64,000 nucleotides of DNA from an uncultured Planococcus sp. Lineage in GTDB: Bacteria > Bacillota > Bacilli > Bacillales_A > Planococcaceae. This document shows, in pieces, positions 32,552 to 40,721 of the stretch. Each line of letters begins with the position of its first letter. Position 1 is the stretch's first letter. Position numbers and translations under genes: made by a program. Location of the stretch: the NCBI GenBank assembly GCA_947493585.1, contig CANLRI010000001.1:310001-374000 (forward strand), read 5' to 3'. The notes under the pieces were generated by a model. The model saw nothing but the letters and a program-made list of their open reading frames with translations, searched no databases and had not been told where the DNA came from.

Positions 32552-33091
32552 ATGCAGTATTTTATCGGGATTTCACCACCTGTAGTCTATACAAACCAAG
32601 TGAGCCAGTTCAGGAAACAGTGGTCGGATAACTGGATTGATGAGATAGTTGAACCGCATATTACCTTGAAAGCACAAGGCGGCTTAACACCTGATGAGAG
32701 CTGGCTTGAAAATGTGCGGAAAGCGTGCGAGAAAACGAATCGTTTTGAAGCAACTGTTGGCGGAACGGCGTTTTTCGGGGAAGAAATTCTGTATTTACAG
32801 GTTGAATCGCAGGGGCTGAAAAAACTGCACGAACGGCTTGTTGAAGTAATTGAACCAACGGATGAAATGATCGCGCAGTATTTCGAACTTGATCAATTCA
32901 TTCCCCATCTGACTCTGGCAAAAATGAGTTATGGATTGTCGGTTCGACAGCTAAAAGAGATGGCCCAGCTCGCTAGTGAAGAGTTGAGTATTTGCCAGTT
33001 TGAGGTTGATTCTATCCGGATTTATCAGGAAAGCATCAATGGCACCTATCGAAAATACATGGACATTCCATTAGGCTCGCACAAGAGCTGA
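32552..33091 (+). CDS. 2H phosphoesterase / 2'-5' RNA ligase-like protein
   Basis: The 179-residue protein has the two His-x-Thr-x motifs of the 2H family: His36-Ile-Thr-Leu and His119-Leu-Thr-Leu, symmetric about the active site. It would cleave 2',3'-cyclic phosphates or ligate RNA 2'-5'. Starting at 32552, eight bases behind AAGGAG, is preferred over an ATG two codons earlier that lies too close. Related Bacillales proteins (YjcG) have unknown targets. Confidence 0.87.
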   Translation: MQYFIGISPPVVYTNQVSQFRKQWSDNWIDEIVEPHITLKAQGGLTPDESWLENVRKACEKTNRFEATVGGTAFFGEEILYLQVESQGLKKLHERLVEVIEPTDEMIAQYFELDQFIPHLTLAKMSYGLSVRQLKEMAQLASEELSICQFEVDSIRIYQESINGTYRKYMDIPLGSHKS

Positions 33092-33121
33092 GCTAAAAAA
33101 TGACAGGAGAATGAGGCAAAC

Positions 33122-33331
33122 ATGTTCAAATCATATGTGGCCGCAATCGAAAAGTACCGAGGCTTCATCATCGCCTTCAATTGTTTGATCGTACTTATTT
33201 CTTCGGGGGGGAATAATTGGGTGCTGACGTGGATCATGGTGGCAGGCCTTATTATTTGCCCATTGATCGGCATCTCCGATTTAAAGCAAGCTCGTGCACG
33301 GCAACGTGAGAGGTTAAATGATATGCAATAA
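33122..33331 (+). CDS. Small membrane protein
   Basis: The 69-residue product has two hydrophobic stretches (about 14-29 and 33-51) and a basic tail with Lys-Gln-Ala-Arg-Ala-Arg-Gln-Arg-Glu-Arg. It follows the 2H gene by 30 bases and probably shares its transcript; a terminator comes directly after. No family is recognised. Confidence 0.6.
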   Translation: MFKSYVAAIEKYRGFIIAFNCLIVLISSGGNNWVLTWIMVAGLIICPLIGISDLKQARARQRERLNDMQ

Positions 33332-33333
33332 TG

Positions 33334-33366
33334 AAAAGTCCCGCTGCAAAAAAGCAGCGGGACTTT
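33334..33366. terminator. Bidirectional rho-independent terminator
   Basis: AAAGTCCCGCTGC and GCAGCGGGACTTT pair perfectly around an A-rich loop. Confidence 0.88.
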
Positions 33367-33402
33367 ATATACATTCGATCGGACAATTTAAAATTGGCTT
33401 AT

Positions 33403-33597
33403 TCAATCAACCTGTTTTTCCATCGCGTGTATCCCTAATAAAAGAACTACGATAAAGGTATTCGTGATTAATGCCCACAAAGTCAACGGTGCTGCTATTT
33501 CATTGTCAGCGTTCATGAATAAATAAACTCCTAATGAAATGCTGCATAGCGCTGCGATAGCCAGGGTGATTTTTAACAATACAATAACTTTCTTCAT
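33403..33597 (-). CDS. Small membrane protein of the Xre operon
   Basis: The 64-residue product has two hydrophobic helices (about 3-24 and 34-58) with the pair Ala-Asn-Asp... between. Its ATG shares one base with the stop of the upstream membrane gene (TGATG), so the two are translationally coupled. A preceding in-frame codon is not needed. No family is recognised. Confidence 0.65.
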   Translation of the reverse strand: MKKVIVLLKITLAIAALCSISLGVYLFMNADNEIAAPLTLWALITNTFIVVLLLGIHAMEKQVD

Positions 33598-33971
33598 CAA
33601 TAGCGCCTCGCAAGGAAAACCCATGAGGTAAACAAGGTGCTGATCATCAATGCGGTTAAAAGAGTAATAGCGTCACTGGCGGTTAATTGGATGATGTTAA
33701 ACTCAAGCAATGAATTAAGGGCGAAAGAATAGAATAAAAAAGCAAGAAATGAAAAGAACATGCCTTTTTGGCGGATCAACTGCATGCGTTCATCCTTTTG
33801 GACAAATTGTGGATATAGGTAACTTAAACAAAAAGCCATGATAGACATTGAGAGAATGATGTAGGTGTCAAGTAGTGGAGCGCTATTGTTCATGATTGCT
33901 GCGATGAGTAAAAATCCTGCCATCAAGAAAAACAATGAGCCTAGAGCTGAAAATGCGATGCGGTAATTAAT
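33597..33971 (-). CDS. Four-helix membrane protein of the Xre operon, apparent ATT start
   Basis: The product (124 residues) has about four hydrophobic helices with a central Gln-Lys-Asp-Glu-Arg-Met loop, like the membrane partners (DUF2178-like) that often follow small Xre regulators. No ATG, GTG or TTG lies before the first helix except a TTG at codon 13 without a ribosome site, while TAAGGAGG lies exactly seven bases before an ATT at 33971. It starts 28 bases after the Xre stop and overlaps the next gene by one base. Starting at the TTG (33935) would be the alternative. Confidence 0.65.
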   Translation of the reverse strand: MNYRIAFSALGSLFFLMAGFLLIAAIMNNSAPLLDTYIILSMSIMAFCLSYLYPQFVQKDERMQLIRQKGMFFSFLAFLFYSFALNSLLEFNIIQLTASDAITLLTALMISTLFTSWVFLARRY

Positions 33972-33999
33972 AAGAATTCCTCCTTACTGATCAAATAAT

Positions 34000-34203
34000 T
34001 TAATCCGATTCGTCTTCCAAAAAGAAAATGTTCTCAATGGGCGTTGCGAAAATTTGGCCCATCTGCAAAGCGAGAGGAAGGGATGGATTATAGCGCCCTT
34101 TTTCGATTGAAATGATCGTCTGTCTCGAAACACCCAGTTTTTTGGCGAGTTGGTCTTGTGAATAACCGTGTGTCTCCCGCAATTCCTTTAATTTATTATC
34201 CAC
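34000..34203 (-). CDS. Xre-family transcriptional regulator
   Basis: The 67-residue protein is a single Cro/C1-type HTH (Tyr-Ser-Gln-Asp-Gln-Leu-Ala-Lys-Lys-Leu-Gly-Val-Ser-Arg-Gln-Thr-Ile-Ile-Ser-Ile-Glu-Lys), like B. subtilis YgzD/YvaO-type short regulators. It heads an operon with two small membrane proteins, and an inverted repeat lies upstream for autoregulation. This arrangement is common in Bacillales and may link the regulator to a membrane signal. Confidence 0.87.
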   Translation of the reverse strand: MDNKLKELRETHGYSQDQLAKKLGVSRQTIISIEKGRYNPSLPLALQMGQIFATPIENIFFLEDESD

Positions 34204-34238
34204 TCTATCACGTCCTCGTAGTTATAATTCTATGTTAC

Positions 34239-34274
34239 GTGTAAAGTCTGCTTTACGTCAAGCGAACTTTACAC
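34239..34274. promoter_or_regulatory. Candidate Xre operator
   Basis: GTGTAAAGT at 34239-34247 and ACTTTACAC at 34266-34274 are inverted 9-bp arms. Inside, GTAAAG-TCTG-CTTTAC forms a second perfect 6-bp dyad. The block lies 36 bases before the Xre start. Confidence 0.6.
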
Positions 34275-34299
34275 ATCATTCCTCGAAGTTTACATGCGC

Positions 34300-34334
34300 A
34301 AAAAAAGACGAAGCCTATTCCAAGGTTTCGTCTT
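34300..34334 (-). terminator. Terminator of the FUSC gene
   Basis: On the minus strand GACGAAACC and GGCTTCGTC pair, followed by seven T. The hairpin overlaps the stop codon region. Confidence 0.75.
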
Positions 34335-36264
34335 GTTCGTGTAATTCGATTTTGCGTGTGCTCATTCGAACCGTTTCCTGCAAGGCGGCGAGTTCCTGTT
34401 CGATTTCCGGGAATCCCGGGATTTCCGGAATCACGTGCTCCGCAAATGGCCAATTGCCTTCCAACGCATTCGCCATCATTTCGAAAAACAAATGGAGCTG
34501 TCCGAGCTGAACGGGAGATAAGGCAAGCCGGTCTTTTTGCGCTGCATTTTCGAGCAGGAAGGCGAGCTGTTCGGAAGCGAAAAACACCTGCTGCAAGAGG
34601 GCGAGATTTGGTGGCCGCTGCGGCAATTCACCTTGAGCTGTGTCGAGTACCAACTTCAAATTGCTTAGGTTGGTGCGCATTTTCTTTTGTTCGATCGGTT
34701 GTGCCTCGATGTCTGGGCTATAGGGTGAAAACAGCAGGCTCATGAAGCGCTGCTGGCTTCGCAAAGTTTTGGACATGAGCGGAGGGAGCAACGTTGACGC
34801 ACGGCGCCTGCCGATCAATAAGACCCCAATCAGCCCGATAGCAGAACCGATCAAGACGTCGACAATGCGCGCGGAAGCGAAATAGGAAAGGTCTCCGATC
34901 TGCGACGTGCTTTCCGCGATCATCAATGCGTTCGGCGTGATGAAGAATGCCGCAACGGCATAGTTCATCACAATCGCAAGCTCCGTGAGCGCCGTCAATG
35001 CAAAAATCATCAACGCAATGAACAGCCCATCCGGTTGAAAGGACAGAATGACAGCGGCAACTACAATGCCGACAATGGTGCCAGCCGACCGCTGAAGCGA
35101 GCGGTTGAATGTTGACAGGATCGTGGCGCCGGACATGACAGCGGCAGCCGACAATGGCACCCAATACGATGGGTCGATCGGCAAGAAGTGGGCAACGAAT
35201 GCCGCAAACGCCAAGACGACACCGAAGCGGATGGCGGCGAAAAATACCATGGAATGTTTATTGAAAGCATTGGCAAAGACGGCCTTGAACGGTTCCGCTT
35301 TTAGTTCTGTATCACGCGTCCGTTTATCGCGCTGGCCTGTAAGAATGTCATAAGCTTTTCGAGTGCTTTCGGTTAAGGCATCTCCTGTTTCCGTCTGCAG
35401 GCGCGGTGCCGCGGCAAAGGATTTTTTGCCTGACGCTTCGACTGATGAAGCGATGAGCCGCAAATTCTCCACGGTTTCTTTCGATACGGCTGAATAGCGG
35501 TCGCCGCGTTTGATGATTTCGGCATAAACCGATGTTGCTTGCGCATGCAATAAGGTCAACTGGACGAGCCGGTTCGAGCGCGTCCATTTAGCGCTTGCAT
35601 TGCTGAGAGCCGTTTCGGCGGATTTCAAGGTGGACCAGGCATGTTGGCGGACTTCATAGAACTCAGCGGACCCGGCCGATTCAGCCAAAGCGGTGAGTGC
35701 CATGTATCCCTGTTTCACGGCCTTTGCTTCTGCTGCATGGGGCTTGAAGGGATAAGCCCACATCGCCATCAGCCAGGACAGCATGCCGCCCAGGAACACG
35801 AGAAAGCCATGCAATAGGAATAGCGCCGGATTTTCTGTCATATTATTGTTGATCAAAAACACCAAAATGAAAAAGATCGCGGTCGGCCCTGTGAATTGAT
35901 AGGCGCCGAAGATGAACACCGCCAACGCGCCAATTAGACCGACTGCGATTGCGGCAAGAATTGGTTGTTGCGACAACAGCACGCCGAGCCCTGCAGAAAA
36001 TGCTAAACCGAGTGCGGCGAAAAAGATTTTTTTCGATCGAAGCGCGTACGGTTCATTGAACATATAAAGAAATGCTAAACCCCCGAGCCCTGCGATCAGC
36101 CCGTATTGCAACTGGCCCAATAAGACCCCGATCAGTACAGGAAGCCCGGAGCTGATGCCGGCAGCCAATGCTTTGGCCCAAGGGAGGGAGCGTTGGTTGA
36201 TGGCGAACGCCTGCTTCAGGAGCCTGCGGAATTCACCATTTTTTGCGATTCGGTTTCGTTTCAT
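34315..36264 (-). CDS. FUSC-family inner-membrane transporter
   Basis: The 649-residue protein has two blocks of about five to six hydrophobic helices, residues about 20-165 and 355-510, separated by a helical soluble part, the YccS/ArAE-like FUSC layout. The second block has Ser-Tyr-Trp-Val-Pro-Leu-Ser-Ala-Ala-Ala-Val-Met and Arg-Ser-Ala-Gly-Thr-Ile-Val-Gly. Such proteins are putative aromatic-acid or xenobiotic exporters. The ATG at 36264 lies behind TTAGGAGG; an upstream open frame of 39 codons is not used. It is a single gene. Confidence 0.85.
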   Translation of the reverse strand: MKRNRIAKNGEFRRLLKQAFAINQRSLPWAKALAAGISSGLPVLIGVLLGQLQYGLIAGLGGLAFLYMFNEPYALRSKKIFFAALGLAFSAGLGVLLSQQPILAAIAVGLIGALAVFIFGAYQFTGPTAIFFILVFLINNNMTENPALFLLHGFLVFLGGMLSWLMAMWAYPFKPHAAEAKAVKQGYMALTALAESAGSAEFYEVRQHAWSTLKSAETALSNASAKWTRSNRLVQLTLLHAQATSVYAEIIKRGDRYSAVSKETVENLRLIASSVEASGKKSFAAAPRLQTETGDALTESTRKAYDILTGQRDKRTRDTELKAEPFKAVFANAFNKHSMVFFAAIRFGVVLAFAAFVAHFLPIDPSYWVPLSAAAVMSGATILSTFNRSLQRSAGTIVGIVVAAVILSFQPDGLFIALMIFALTALTELAIVMNYAVAAFFITPNALMIAESTSQIGDLSYFASARIVDVLIGSAIGLIGVLLIGRRRASTLLPPLMSKTLRSQQRFMSLLFSPYSPDIEAQPIEQKKMRTNLSNLKLVLDTAQGELPQRPPNLALLQQVFFASEQLAFLLENAAQKDRLALSPVQLGQLHLFFEMMANALEGNWPFAEHVIPEIPGFPEIEQELAALQETVRMSTRKIELHEQDETLE

Positions 36265-36600
36265 TCCAGCGCCTCCTAACGAATAAATTTTCTTATGCCC
36301 ATTATTCCACAGATCGATTTTGAAGGGCGAGTCCCAGCTGTTCGCTTGAAGAAAACTCTTTGTAACAGCTCTGTTCATCATCAGATTTATTATTCATTTT
36401 TTAACGTTTTTCTTATCTTTTTGAAGCTTTTACTTTTTTCCGAAAAAATTTGAGAGCTGAGGGAATACCGAGAAAACACTTACCACAAGATGCTGCAGTA
36501 GTATTAGGCTTCTTATTTCCTAGAAAATACGTGACTTATGAATCGGAAAGCTACTAAAAATATTATGCATTTAAAAGTATTTATCCCTTCGGTTAAATTA
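36265..36600. other. Intergenic gap without further recognised signals
   Basis: The divergent gap between the FUSC and fabH genes is A+T-rich. Apart from the FapR-like site next to fabH (listed separately), I see no gene, terminator or RNA fold. Confidence 0.5.
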
Positions 36601-36617
36601 TTGGTACCTAATACTAA
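36601..36617 (+). promoter_or_regulatory. FapR operator
   Basis: TTGGTACCTAATACTAA matches the Bacillus FapR site (dyad TTAGTA-N5-TACTAA with one mismatch), 44 bases before the fabH start. FapR, released by malonyl-CoA, would control this gene. fapR is not in this window. Confidence 0.72.
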
Positions 36618-36661
36618 GGTTAGGTGCTAAAATGAAGGTAGTAAGCTAAAGGGGTGTATGA

Positions 36662-37645
36662 ATGAGCAAATCAGCAGCACGAATTACAGCCATCGGATCG
36701 TATGTACCTGAAAAGAGGCTGACGAATTTAGACCTGGAACAATTGGTTGAAACAAATGACGAGTGGATCCTCCAGCGCACCGGCATCCGAGAGCGCCGCA
36801 TTGCGGGAGAACACGAATTTACGAGTGATATAAGTGTGAGTGCAGTAAAAGATTTGGCGGAGCGCTACGGAAAATCATTCGACGATGTCGATTTGATCAT
36901 TGCCTGTACGATGACGCCTGATTTCAAAACACCGAGTGTGGCCGCAATGGTCCAAGCGAAACTGAACATCCCGAACGCCGGAGCGATTGATTTGAATGCG
37001 GCTTGTGCAGGATTTTCTTACGGCTTGCAGATGGCGAACGGCTTGATCACCTCCGGATTGCATAAGAAAATTCTAGTGATAGGTGCGGAAACGTTCTCGA
37101 AGATCCTCGATTACACCGACCGTTCTACCTGCATCTTATTCGGCGACGGTGGCGGGGCGGTATTGGTCGAACACGACGCAGATAACCCGAGCTTTATCGA
37201 ATCGCATATGGGAACAAACGGCGCATTGGCGAATAATCTGTATTGCACAGACCTGGCCGGCGAAATGTTCGGCGAAGACTTGGCTGCCCGCAACGTCGTT
37301 TGGCAAAACGGCCGCGAAGTTTACAAATGGGCGGTCAATACCGTGCCTAAAGGCGTTAATGCGTTAATGGAGAAAGCAGGCGTAACGCCTGGCGAAGTCG
37401 ACTGGTTCGTGCCGCATAGTGCCAATTTGCGGATCATCGAATCGATTTGCACGAGAAGCGGACTGTCGCTTGAAAACACCATCTATTCACTTGAATATTA
37501 CGGCAACACCTCTGCCGGCTCGATTCCTTTGTCTTTGGCACAAGGCGTGAAAGACGGGCGCATCAAGGCGGGCGATCAATTGTTGCTGTACGGATTCGGC
37601 GGCGGGTTGACCCATGCCGGCATGCTCGTGAAATGGTCCATTTAA
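36662..37645 (+). CDS. fabH: Beta-ketoacyl-ACP synthase III (FabH)
   Basis: The 327-residue enzyme starts fatty-acid synthesis by condensing an acyl-CoA with malonyl-ACP. The thiolase-fold triad is complete: Cys115 in Asn-Ala-Ala-Cys-Ala-Gly-Phe, His252 in Val-Pro-His-Ser-Ala-Asn and Asn282 in Tyr-Gly-Asn-Thr-Ser-Ala-Gly-Ser. The fingerprint Asp-Glu-Trp-Ile-Leu-Gln-Arg-Thr-Gly-Ile-Arg is typical. It is a stand-alone gene like B. subtilis fabHB (yhfB), not in a fabHF operon. A FapR site precedes it. AAAGGGG precedes the ATG. It probably is a second FabH. Confidence 0.92.
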   Translation: MSKSAARITAIGSYVPEKRLTNLDLEQLVETNDEWILQRTGIRERRIAGEHEFTSDISVSAVKDLAERYGKSFDDVDLIIACTMTPDFKTPSVAAMVQAKLNIPNAGAIDLNAACAGFSYGLQMANGLITSGLHKKILVIGAETFSKILDYTDRSTCILFGDGGGAVLVEHDADNPSFIESHMGTNGALANNLYCTDLAGEMFGEDLAARNVVWQNGREVYKWAVNTVPKGVNALMEKAGVTPGEVDWFVPHSANLRIIESICTRSGLSLENTIYSLEYYGNTSAGSIPLSLAQGVKDGRIKAGDQLLLYGFGGGLTHAGMLVKWSI

Positions 37646-37657
37646 TAAGCAAATTTT

Positions 37658-37685
37658 AAACTCCTGCTAAATGCGGGAGTTTTTG
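37658..37685 (+). terminator. Rho-independent terminator of fabH
   Basis: AAACTCCTGC and GCGGGAGTTTTTG pair with one G-U pair around a short loop. Confidence 0.8.
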
Positions 37686-37822
37686 TTTTGGGCAAAAATA
37701 ACAGTGGATTAATAGGAACATTTGTTCTATAATGAAATAAAAAGAGTGAATATTCCGCCAATGGGTTTATAATGAAAGCCATAAACACGTGAATGTATCC
37801 TGCAAAGAAAAAGGTGAGGAGC

Positions 37823-38818
37823 ATGGAAACAAGAAATGTGGAGCGGCAGGCGAATGGATTAGCTGTAGAAGCGGCGGGACTGGTGAAAATATACGGGAAA
37901 GAACGAGCAGTAGACGGCGTGGATTTAGCGATTCCAAGCGGGACAGTGTATGGATTTCTAGGGCCGAACGGGGCCGGAAAAACGACGACGATCCGCATGC
38001 TCGCGACATTGATCCAGCCGGACGCAGGCAGCGCGACCATTTTCGGGCACGATTTGAAGACGGAAAGTGCGGCCATCAAAAGCCGCATCAGTTTGACCGG
38101 GCAGTACGCATCAATCGATGAAGACTTGACCGGGATTGAAAACTTGGTGCTGATCTCCAGGCTCATGGGCTATCCGGTGAAGGAAGCGAAGCAGCGTGCG
38201 GCGGAATTGCTGTCGGCATTTGGATTGGAAGGTGCAGCGAAGCGGCAGGTCAAAAAGTATTCAGGCGGCATGAGGCGGCGCATCGATATCGCCGCAAGCA
38301 TCGTCGTGACGCCGGATCTCTTGTTTCTCGACGAGCCGACGACTGGCCTCGACCCGCGCAGCCGCAACCAAGTGTGGGAAATTGTACGTGCCCTCGTTCA
38401 GGCGGGGACCACTGTATTGTTGACGACGCAGAACCTAGAGGAAGCGGACCAGCTGGCCGACCGCATTGCGGTCATCAATCAGGGCAAGATCATCGCAGAA
38501 GGCACGAGCAGTGAATTGAAAGCATCGGTTGGAACCGGCACATTAAATGTGCAATTACTGGATGCAGCCGACCAAGCGCAAGCAGCGGCCATTCTTGAAC
38601 GCAAGCTCTGCGTTCCGGTTCATGTGTCGACAGACGGCGTGACATTGAGTGCACAGGCAAAAGATTCTTCGATCGTCGCGCAAGCGCTTGGCGAACTGGG
38701 CGAAGAAAAAATTGGCATCAGCGATTTTTCGCTTGGACGACCGAGTTTGGATGAAGTGTTTTTGACATTGACCGGACAATCCGCCAGCAATCAACCGATT
38801 GAGGAGGAAAACTCATGA
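37823..38818 (+). CDS. ABC transporter ATP-binding protein (DrrA-like)
   Basis: The 331-residue ATPase has Walker A Gly-Pro-Asn-Gly-Ala-Gly-Lys-Thr (47-54), signature Tyr-Ser-Gly-Gly-Met-Arg-Arg-Arg, Walker B [12 protein letters not shown] and the DrrA-type Leu-Thr-Thr-Gln (Gln in place of the switch His). The C-terminal ~80 residues are the drug-exporter accessory domain. It overlaps the permease gene by four bases. Start behind GGTGAGGAGC at 37823. Together they form a two-part drug or antibiotic exporter, as in daunorubicin resistance (drrAB). Confidence 0.9.
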   Translation: METRNVERQANGLAVEAAGLVKIYGKERAVDGVDLAIPSGTVYGFLGPNGAGKTTTIRMLATLIQPDAGSATIFGHDLKTESAAIKSRISLTGQYASIDEDLTGIENLVLISRLMGYPVKEAKQRAAELLSAFGLEGAAKRQVKKYSGGMRRRIDIAASIVVTPDLLFLDEPTTGLDPRSRNQVWEIVRALVQAGTTVLLTTQNLEEADQLADRIAVINQGKIIAEGTSSELKASVGTGTLNVQLLDAADQAQAAAILERKLCVPVHVSTDGVTLSAQAKDSSIVAQALGELGEEKIGISDFSLGRPSLDEVFLTLTGQSASNQPIEEENS

Positions 38819-39657
38819 GCGTGCAAATGGAACACGACAAAACGGCGTATGAAGAAGTGCATCCGTCAAATGCCATTGCAGGCGGCAGACGGCCGGATCC
38901 GCCGAACGCCTTGGCATCGACAATGGCGTTTGCGCATCGCGCATTGCTTAGGATCAAGCATGTGCCGGAGCAAATGTTTGACGTCACGGTGTTTCCAATC
39001 ATCTTTCTATTAATGTTTACGTACTTGTTCGGCGGCGCGATCGCTGGGTCGACGGGTGAGTATTTGCAGTTTTTACTGCCCGGTATTTTGGTCATGACAG
39101 TGTCGCAGATTACGATGTACACCGGCATCGATTTGAACAACGATATCCGAAAAGGCATCTTCGACCGTTTTCGCACCTTGCCGATTTGGCTGCCGTCTGC
39201 TTTGGTCGGGGCCTTGCTCGTCGATGTCATCCGCTACTCGCTGGCATCGGCGATTATGATCGGGCTCGGGCTGGCGCTCGGATTTCGCCCGGAAGGCGGA
39301 GCAATAGGCGTATTGGGTGCGGTCTTGGTCATCTTGTTGTTCTCGTTCAGCTTCTCGTGGATTTGGACTGCCGCCGGCATCATCATGCGTTCCGAAAAAT
39401 CTTTGATGATGGTCAGCTTTTTGGTGGTGTTTCCGCTGACGTTTGTCAGCAATGTCTTCGTCGATCCATCGACTTTGCCGTCGTGGCTGCAGGGGTTCGT
39501 CAATATTAATCCAATTTCCATCCTTGCCACAGCAGTGCGCGGCTTGATGCACGGCAACGGTACGTGGGAGCAGTTCGGCTGGGTGGTTGTCGTATCTGCG
39601 ATTTTCGTGGTGATTTTTGCGCCGCTGACCATGTATTTGTACCGGAGAAAAGAATAG
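38815..39657 (+). CDS. ABC-2 type permease (DrrB-like)
   Basis: The 280-residue membrane protein has six hydrophobic helices and the ABC-2 motif [11 protein letters not shown], and Asn-Pro-Ile-Ser near the C-terminus. It pairs with the upstream DrrA-like ATPase in one operon (ATGA overlap). The N-terminal 30 residues are hydrophilic and cytoplasmic. Substrate unknown. Confidence 0.88.
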   Translation: MSVQMEHDKTAYEEVHPSNAIAGGRRPDPPNALASTMAFAHRALLRIKHVPEQMFDVTVFPIIFLLMFTYLFGGAIAGSTGEYLQFLLPGILVMTVSQITMYTGIDLNNDIRKGIFDRFRTLPIWLPSALVGALLVDVIRYSLASAIMIGLGLALGFRPEGGAIGVLGAVLVILLFSFSFSWIWTAAGIIMRSEKSLMMVSFLVVFPLTFVSNVFVDPSTLPSWLQGFVNINPISILATAVRGLMHGNGTWEQFGWVVVVSAIFVVIFAPLTMYLYRRKE

Positions 39658-39668
39658 AGCGTGATGTT

Positions 39669-39707
39669 AAGCGAAGCGTCTGCAGAAGCGGATTCTTCGT
39701 TTTTTTT
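39669..39707 (+). terminator. Possible rho-independent terminator
   Basis: CGAAG and CTTCG arms with an imperfect middle are followed by eight T, just after the permease gene. Confidence 0.55.
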
Positions 39708-39785
39708 ATGCAGACAAAGAGCAGCTTCACGTATACTGAACAAATATTATGAATCGCTTCGATAAGCAATAGGGGGAAACTACAT

Positions 39786-40607
39786 ATGAAAATCATCAAG
39801 GATCAAACAAGCTTCAAATGGGTCGGAAGCGAGCAGCCTTTTGTCGACCAGCTGGACATTCAGCAAATGGGCTCAGTGACGATCGGGCGGTTTGGCGGCA
39901 ATTCGGCAGCCGGGCAAACAAAAAATGAAGATGGTTGCCTCGTATGGGCGAACGCGGCGGAAGACTGGGAATTCACCGTATTGCTGGACGCCCACCAAAC
40001 GGCTGAAAGCGCGGAGCTCGTAGTTGCGGAAATTGGCCGTTTGGAAACTTCGATCAATGACGCTTTGAAGCTGCCGGTCAAACAAGCATTCAATAAGCTA
40101 TCGGTCATTCTCTTGACCACGTTTGAGAGCGAACGCTTTAAAACGGCGTGCAGTGAAGTACAAGGCGAAACCGCCGTCTTATGCGCTGCACGAAAAGGCA
40201 AGTTTTTATGGTGGCTGTCGGTCGGCGACTGCCTATTGTATTTGTTTCACCCTGAACTCGAAGCACTCGGTGAGATGCAGCAGAACCACCGCAGCTTTTA
40301 TGAATGGATCGGTAAAGTGAATACATTTGATTTGCCGGTGCCTTGCTACAGCACAGGCGCCAAAGAATTAAGAAAAGGCACCAACCACATCCTGCTGACG
40401 ACCGATGGGCTGGTGGAATGCCCGAACACCGACTTTTCAAATCCGCTGGAAGTGTCAAAACGTTTTGATGCAGTGTCAAACACTGAAGGCGTGAAGGCTT
40501 TATTGGAAGAAATCAAAGAAAAGAACGTCCGCGACAGCACCACGATATTGTCGTGGAGGGTAGAAGTCGAAAGTAAATCCACACGCCCGGGCAATGAACC
40601 GAAATAG
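39786..40607 (+). CDS. PP2C-family protein phosphatase
   Basis: The 273-residue protein has the PP2C metal motifs: Asn-Glu-Asp-Gly (motif near residue 48), Leu-Leu-Asp-Ala (about residues 66-69), Leu-Ser-Val-Gly-Asp-Cys (Asp in the third), Leu-Thr-Thr-Asp-Gly-Leu (fourth) and Arg-Asp-Ser-Thr-Thr-Ile-Leu (fifth). The first is Gly-Gln-Thr-Lys-Asn-Glu-Asp and not the usual Arg-x-x-Asn-x-Asp, so it is divergent. It would dephosphorylate Ser/Thr in a regulatory circuit. No kinase or anti-sigma gene is adjacent. GGGGG lies nine bases before the ATG. Confidence 0.78.
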   Translation: MKIIKDQTSFKWVGSEQPFVDQLDIQQMGSVTIGRFGGNSAAGQTKNEDGCLVWANAAEDWEFTVLLDAHQTAESAELVVAEIGRLETSINDALKLPVKQAFNKLSVILLTTFESERFKTACSEVQGETAVLCAARKGKFLWWLSVGDCLLYLFHPELEALGEMQQNHRSFYEWIGKVNTFDLPVPCYSTGAKELRKGTNHILLTTDGLVECPNTDFSNPLEVSKRFDAVSNTEGVKALLEEIKEKNVRDSTTILSWRVEVESKSTRPGNEPK

Positions 40608-40721
40608 TTTTGCTTTTCTTATATTCATTTGCAAAAGGGATTTTCAGGAAAAAGAAGAATGACTATAAAGATATGTAAATAAGGCAGTGGGATGCTGCCG
40701 CAGATAAAAAGGGGATTATTT

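Noticed and set aside
33935..33935. TTG start for the Xre-operon membrane gene
   Set aside because: No ribosome site before it, while a perfect TAAGGAGG is seven bases before ATT at 33971, keeping the first helix intact.
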